Below are positions 57,718 through 64,000 of a DNA stretch of 64,000 nt, in pieces. Source of the DNA: Gentiana macrophylla (lineage: Eukaryota; Streptophyta; Magnoliopsida; Gentianales; Gentianaceae); NCBI GenBank assembly GCA_026214975.1, contig CM047814.1:24220558-24284557 (forward strand), written 5' to 3'. The translations under genes were made by a program, and so were the position numbers. Each line of letters starts with the position of its first letter. Position 1 is the first letter of the stretch. Under the pieces are notes generated by a model, which saw nothing but the letters and a program-made list of their open reading frames with translations, did no database searches and had not been told where the DNA came from.

Positions 57718-58712
57718 TAACAAATACAACACGTAACCCCTACAGGATGTTAAGTGTAGTGCCCAAAAGACAATTATCTAATTGGTATTATGACAGAATT
57801 AATAATTCATCTTATTATATGCATGTATGCTTATAATTAAGACACTACTAAAAACCCTAAGTACCTCGTTTATGTAATCACGTAACTCAGTGTATGGCTA
57901 TACACAAGAGGATTGAGTTAGTGAGATGTACTTAAAATTAACTTAGTCCGTAGCGTTTATTAATCTCAGTACGGGTCTCAAGATTAATTTGCTAATAATG
58001 CGCCCAGAACAATGTAGGTGTGATAGTCTTATCCGGACTGTCGGTAATAGTGTACCTAGTGGGGCATTTATATATGGTGATAATCATATAGGGCTGGACC
58101 GATTTGATTTGAGTTCTCGATATAATTTCATGATCGAGAAGTCTTATCGAATCACAAGATGATTGATGTATTACTTTTATATGATTAAAATTATGTTATA
58201 TTATTATGTTTTATCAACGAATTCTATATAAAATATATGAAATTATGATAAAAATAGTATGAAATATTAATCTTTATAGTTTAGTATAGTTATTAGTAAA
58301 AGTTAGTAATAATAGTAAAAAAATTATCGTTTTGTACCGATTTTAGTAAATCGGAGTGTTGTGTCAGATTTACGTGGGTATTTGTGGTATTTTATTGCAG
58401 ATTTATAAACCAAGACCCCGAGAATCGACATTTTAAAGTATAATCATATCTTTGGAAGGATTTAAAAATGTCACGAGCTTAAGTGGTCAAGTGGTCAATC
58501 GAAGTAGTCAAGTGGCTAATCGATTTGATTAAGTGGTAATCGAGAAATATCTTCGACAAACGAATGGCTCATCAAAAAGATATTTTCTGAAGAAGAGTCC
58601 TTCATGGAAGTTGTAGATCATTCAATGAGCTTTCCAATGCATCTTGAATCATGTTGTTTGGAGATCGGGAACTCGAGATATGAATTTTAGAAGTTTAATA
58701 ATTATAATTATA

Positions 58713-58716
<4 letters not shown>

Positions 58717-58788
<72 letters not shown>
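58717..58788. repeat. (TA)n microsatellite, Helitron target
   Basis: It is an alternating TA run into which the Helitron is inserted. TA sequence resumes at 62830 on the other side. Confidence 0.95.
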
Positions 58789-58789
<1 letters not shown>

Positions 58790-61700
58790 TAGTCCATAAA
58801 CCCGTGCATAATGCACAGGACAATTAATTTTAAGATATGTATTGTGCAATTACATATATAATATTTTAATATCGATGCATGTTAGAGGTAACGTGTTTGT
58901 GATGTAATTTTAAAGAAGTAAATTTAAATAAATATCCTAGTGGAAACACGTGCAACGCATACGGGAACGAATATATGGAAAAAAAGATCACAAAACCAAG
59001 AAACACAAAATAAGTTTTGACAATACATATTTAGCTATTTATGTGTTGAAAGTTAAGTAAAAATTTTAACCAAAAGTTTAATCAACATGTAAATGCAGAT
59101 GTATTATCATTACAAACTCAGCGAAAGTGTACTAAAAGGAAGAATCTTTTATCCTTGTACCCAAAAAATCATCATACGGTGAAGGAGTATACATGAAAAA
59201 GGTTAAAGTGATACATATATAAGGGCTTTCCAATACACAATCAAGGTCAATCCTCAAACTCCTTACTTTATTTCCGGCACAAAGCCTCGCTTTACACTGT
59301 GGTGCCTTTAAGGGCACCAGACATTTTTTACTTGGACATCCAAATTAAAATGCACCACACCTCCATCTATTAATTAACCCATGACACCACACTGACTTGA
59401 ATTTCTTATATACCTAATACATCACAGTAATTAATATGATGTAATTTCTACTTATGGCACAATTAACTAATGTTAAAATCTTCCACTCCAACAAACTAAC
59501 AACACATATAACCACGATTACTAAAAATAAACATATTTGTGTTATTATAATCAACATAATTAAATTAATGTCCCAAATGCAATTTAAAAATAGAAAATTT
59601 GCATACACAAATTAACCATTTATAATATTCAGCTTCAACTTATCAAAAGGATCCCTCAAGAAAAAAACTTATCAAAAGGATACATATCACCACAACCACC
59701 AACTTGATAATTTTCAACACTGTTGTCGATCTTTCACCTAGCTATCTCGCTAAATAAATTTTGAACACTGCAAAATCAAACTAAAATGAAATCCCCAACA
59801 CGCAGCAGATAGATTTTCTTGCATTTCCCTTCCGAGCCCCGATTTTCTTAGACTATGTATGAAATTTTGACAATGTTGAGCGAGATAGATTCAACAAAAA
59901 ACATCTTAAATCACGTGTAAGAAGAAGAAAAGAAGAAAAATAAGATTCAAAGAAAATATAAAACAACTTACAATAAAGCTTATAACACCCACAAAGGGTT
60001 CGAATGTCCATTGTAATTATAAAGAGCCTTGAGTATGGTAGAGAACAATACGGTAAAGAGAATGCATTTGCAGAGGTTTGAATTTCTTATTAGCAAGCTG
60101 ATGCGAGAAAATTGTCAAATGACCATTTCAAACAATTGCAAAGTATAGATTATGGAGATAAAAGTAATGCACTAAATTGAAACCTCGTAAGTTCGAAATG
60201 TGAAAATTTCCATTAAACATATGCAAGTACAATAAGGGCATTGCAAAGGGAACATTAGACAATTACAGACATTAGGAAAAAAATTATTAGAGCAATACAA
60301 AGCGTGAATAGGGAAAGATCGATGGCCATGGATGAAGAGTGAATCACCGATTATTGAATCATATAATTCTTGTGGAATCTCCTTTTTAATTGAAATTGCA
60401 AGCTAACCATTTGGATTTGTTTCTTCATCATTTATCATATTTATAATATCATCTATTTGATCTTTGTAATATTTAATAAACATCAAAACCCTGAAAGGAA
60501 AAGGGTCGATGGAAAACATCCGAATAAAAAGTGTTAATTCGAGAAAATTAAGTATCTACAATGTTAGCAACAAACAATGCTATTACGACCAAAAAATTCC
60601 TTTCCTTTGTAAACTAAATTCACCAAGATCTTAAAAGACTTCAAAATTTATGCTTTGTGATTCAAAGGTATAAATATGAAGGACTTACTTCATTTTCAAT
60701 AGTATCTCTTTCATGTCCAATGGTGCAGTGTAAATCTACATTCTCCTCCTTATGCTTCATTAGAAATTGTTGCAAAGCTTCAATGCGTTCGATAGGAAAT
60801 TGAATTAAAACCTCATATCACAAACATGGTAACTACAATAATAAGATAAATTGACAATCGAAATGAAACAATGATCAATATATATAGAGTTAGACAACCT
60901 GTTAATACTAAAATTATCTAAAGTCAACTTTAAACATCAAACAAAATAGCATAATGATAAACTATTTCGTTTGACCTCAATGATCATACGCTTTTCAACA
61001 TTTTATTTTGGTAACCACCCCAACAATATTCTGAAAACAATCCCCAATAAATTAGTGAAAATTTAAGAACAATATAATGCTTCTAAATCTTATATTCAAT
61101 TGAAGACGGAACTAATAAATTAGGTTGAAGTAGGAACTCACTAAGGACTACGAATAAACAGGTGAGACATAACTAAAATTAAATGAGAAACCAATGAACC
61201 AACACCGGATGATAATGAATCAAGTAGAATGAGAAAGCATACCTATTTGTTGTGGTTGAACGGATAATCCCCACTTCATGAAGCATTAGTGGGTAATCCC
61301 TGTTGGAGAGCATTCATGAAGGTGTGCACATCTAGGCCTCATGCACATCAACAAATCTGTTTCATACACGAAAAGCATACAGATTAAGGAATTGCATTAT
61401 ATATTGATGAATATTTGAAAAACTTGAGTAGAAACTTCATTCCTTAGATGTTGAACTAAAACATTTGGTATGTGAAATGGATGTTGAAAAACTAATGGAA
61501 TAAACCAATCTCTACATAAATTATTGTGCTACTATATATGCAGGAAAAAAAACACTATGTTGAGCCCTTTCGAGGAAAGAATGAGAATGTAAAAAATCAT
61601 GCATATGTATGAGATAGCAAACGGTTTTTATACAATGTGATACATGGGCTTTTGGCGTAGACAATTAATGGATGATGGTCATCATTTTGAATGCAAAACC

Positions 61701-62829
61701 ATTTTTATGTTGTCATAACCTCTCTCTTTTAGATTCCCAATCCCGCAAAGAAGATGAATATACAATTCTTGTGAAAACATCCCTCCCGACCTACACAAAA
61801 ACAGGAAAAAGAAAAAGAAAAAGAAAACATGGCAACTTAGAAATAATGGTCATAGATTTCAAAAGCGGGAGCATTACCTATTCATAATCGTCGTCATCAA
61901 CCATCAACCAAAGGAAGATAAGATAATTTACCTTTTTTAGGGAAGATAATTTACCTTTAATCCATTGTTATCACCTTGTCGCAACTATAATTCAAAAAAC
62001 ACCGGATACGGCCATGGTTATTCTTACGCTTTCGAGATCTAATTGGCTTTATACGTGATACATTTATACCCATTTTCCAATTAATGAAGACATCTACAAA
62101 GAACGCCATATATAATGTTAAGGATTTGCTTTAAAAATACGATATTGAATAACAGAAAGTCTGCATATCAATGGATTCGGGATTGAATAAGGATTAACCA
62201 ACAAAATATAGTTACGCCAAGCAAATTGTTTCGAAAATAGTCCGCGCTGAATGGAAGCCTTCCAATTAATCAAACCTTGCTATGGTTTATTCAAACCCGA
62301 CGATGATTGAAAACTCAGGTATGCTTGACCGGTTCAACATGGTGCATTTAGAAGATGAAATCTAAAAACACGAAACAAAAACAAAAGGCATGAAATATAG
62401 ACATGCAGAAAATCATCATGACGCACATCTCCTCGATATGTTAGAAATAAAAAAATAAAGACAGCCTTTCCTCGATATTTGAAAAAAAAAAAAAGACCTT
62501 TACGTCTGAGAGATCATACCGTAATCGAAAGAAACCAACGATACGATTCAAGCACGTTTGACTGACTATGTTTGAGCAAAGCGGTGTGGCGAGAATAGTG
62601 GGAGGCGCAGAGCTAGGGTTGACACAAATTGAGTTTCTCTTATGGGAGGCGGAGCTAGGGTTAACACAAATTGAGTTTCATAAGAAAAACGGGAATAAGA
62701 AAATAAAATTAAAGAAACGAAATAAAAATAGACTCAACCTGGGTGTTAACGCTCGGGTTATTAACGGGTTTGGAGCGGGTCAAAACGGGTAATTGGATTA
62801 AATCCCCTCCTCTATATATTATATATAGA
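58789..62829 (-). mobile_element. Helitron, 4.04 kb, minus strand, apparently non-autonomous
   Basis: On the minus strand the 5' end is TCTATATATAATATATAGAG followed by GAGGGG, as in many plant Helitrons. The 3' end (left) is a GTGCATTATGCAC hairpin, GGGTTTATGGA and CTAG. It lies between A (58788) and T (62830) in a TA tract with no TSD. The end is related to the Helitron end at 13620. Long, but I find no Rep or helicase motif. Frames in it (59132-59317, 61672-61887, 62568-62792) match nothing I know. Near the 5' end GGCGGAGCTAGGGTTAACAC occurs twice (about 62604 and 62646). Confidence 0.82.
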
Positions 62830-64000
62830 TATATATATATATATATATATAATCATACGTTGCACATGATTTGAATTAAGGAGATGGATCTAATCATTAC
62901 ACCGGACAGTCCGCTTTAAACCGCCCAGGCCGCCTTGGATCATTTTCTATATATAGGAGATCAGATCACGAGAGAGAACGTTTGTACCAATATATATATA
63001 TACAATATCCTATATATATATTATCTATATCTTTTCTTTTATTTTCAGTAGTTTGTAAATAGGCCTTATGCCAAAAAATAATAATACCGTAGTATTGTTG
63101 TAATGCTCAAGAAATTATCGGAAGTTCGATGTTGTTGAAGTCGTTGTAATATCCGGAAGAATACGACTCTGATTCAGCATTTGTAATCGGGTAAAATTTC
63201 TAAAGCATTTATGTTTGTTATGTTTGTATTTATCTTTTTAGTTGTTATAATGTTTTTAAGCTAAATCTAATAACTAGCCAAAGTTATGTAATCGTTTTAT
63301 TTCGATCTTTTTGGTAAAGGAATGTTGTCTAAGTAAAATTTACTAAAATTGAGTTAATTGAATCTTTTTCTATTTTGTAACGTATTGATAATATTCGGAT
63401 TGACGTAATTAACCAAGATGAATCGCAACATATAACCTAACGATGAACTGACCAGAGAAGTTAGGATATGAGATAAAAGATAGAAAAACCGGAGGGTAAA
63501 ATTGGCCGTCTTGGCGTGACAACGGAATCCTATTTCCTACCCGGGGGCAGATTTGTCTTGAGAAAGATGAATCTTATTAAATTTGTGCTCAAGATCGTAA
63601 TAATGTTAAAATCAACGGTTTAATTAAAACTAACACCGGAAAGTTAAATCGATCCGCCTGACAACCGGAGCCTTTTGAATAACATCGGCCGTCTGACAAA
63701 CGTAATAACCTCTTTTATCCGGGGTAGATTTGTACTCGGTACCTGTTCAGACTAACTGAGATTAGCATGGGGCAGTTGTGGAGATTAAACTGATGACAAT
63801 TTGACATATGACAATTTCATACGCTCGTGTGAGGAGGAATTGTTAACCTCAGGAGTGCACCGTTTCATTTACTCAATTGGACCTAATATAAAAGGAAAGA
63901 TCGAGCACATTCCGTTTACTGAAAAAGATCGTATAAATCAATTATATAAACTTTGGCTAGCTCTATCTGTCTATTATTATAAACTATATATTGGTATCTA
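62830..64000 (+). other. LTR-derived sequence up to the window end
   Basis: It contains a second (TA)n run, the Athila-related block at 63090-63200 and then about 800 bp in which I see no gene. Near 63480-63740 three similar phrases CGTCTTGGCGTGACAAC, CGCCTGACAACCGGAG and CGTCTGACAAACG suggest a degenerate repeat. Confidence 0.45.

Larger units (their letters stand above)
57755..64000 (+). mobile_element. Athila-type LTR, plus strand, split by a Helitron and cut by the window end
   Basis: 58330-58660 parallels the inverse of the Athila-like LTR: ATTTTAGTAAATCGGAGTGT versus GTTTTAGTGACCGGAGTGT, and TCAAAAAGATATTTTCTGAA versus TCAAAAAGGCATTTTCTGAA. After the Helitron, 63090-63200 continues the match (GTTGTAATGCTCAAGAAATT, GTCGTTGTAATATCCGGAAG). 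The start near TGTAGTGCCC (57755) is a guess. From about 63200 on I see no further feature. Confidence 0.6.

Noticed and set aside
1..64000. tRNA, rRNA or small RNA genes
   Set aside because: I found no cloverleaf-compatible sequence with both A and B boxes in good form; B-box-like GTTCGAAC at 14820 belongs to a SINE-like fragment.

Overview
This window is typical repeat-dense plant nuclear DNA, most likely from a eudicot. It is AT-rich with many long (TA)n tracts. It contains plant-type LTR retrotransposons (Copia and Athila-like Gypsy), MULEs with 9-10 bp target duplications, Helitrons with plant-type hairpin/CTAG ends, hAT, Stowaway and Emigrant elements. The only cellular genes I recognise are plant families: plantacyanin (basic blue copper protein) and a B-box (BBX) zinc-finger regulator. 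All four of these gene copies carry disrupting indels. I found no intact gene and no tRNA, rRNA or CRISPR array. The species cannot be named from this sequence.

Layout. 1-789: ends of a long-LTR Copia-like family. 790-2566: a 19-bp tandem array, then about 7.5 copies of a ~172-bp tandem repeat. 2556-10060, 19316-24040 and 24040-26440: three copies (A, B, C) of one duplicon, each with a minus-strand two-exon plantacyanin copy. Each copy carries its own private insertions. Copy A has a Stowaway with an Emigrant inside it, a 2.2-kb MULE and a 1.6-kb LTR-like block. Copy B has a solo LTR and a 0.7-kb insertion. Copy C has a 325-bp insertion. The other copies show the empty site, which fixes most boundaries well. 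11331-16641: a BBX gene split by a 4.5-kb MULE, which holds a 2.6-kb long-TIR MULE, which in turn holds smaller elements (mini-MULE, Helitron end, SINE-like fragment). 16893-19012: an LTR-like block related to the one in copy A, carrying E2F-like TTTGGCGC motifs.

27653-64000 is nested retrotransposon sequence. A Copia element (27653-34216; its LTR is split by a 1.2-kb Helitron, its protease region by a 1.4-kb hAT) is interrupted in reverse transcriptase by a minus-strand long-LTR element with no recognisable coding capacity (34217-56264). That element is interrupted by a 13.2-kb minus-strand Athila-like Gypsy element (38189-51351, LTRs about 2.38 kb, TSD AAGCG, tRNA-Asp-type primer site). Its gag, protease, RT/RNase H and integrase are recognisable but frameshifted. 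To the right lie two more Athila/Tat-type LTR regions, one split by a 4.0-kb Helitron (58789-62829).

In this window the genes do not form a pathway. The story is repeated duplication of a plantacyanin locus, decay of its copies, and successive transposon insertions whose order can be read from the nesting. Many differences between paired repeats are 1-2 bp indels, so some apparent frameshifts could be consensus errors in the assembly.
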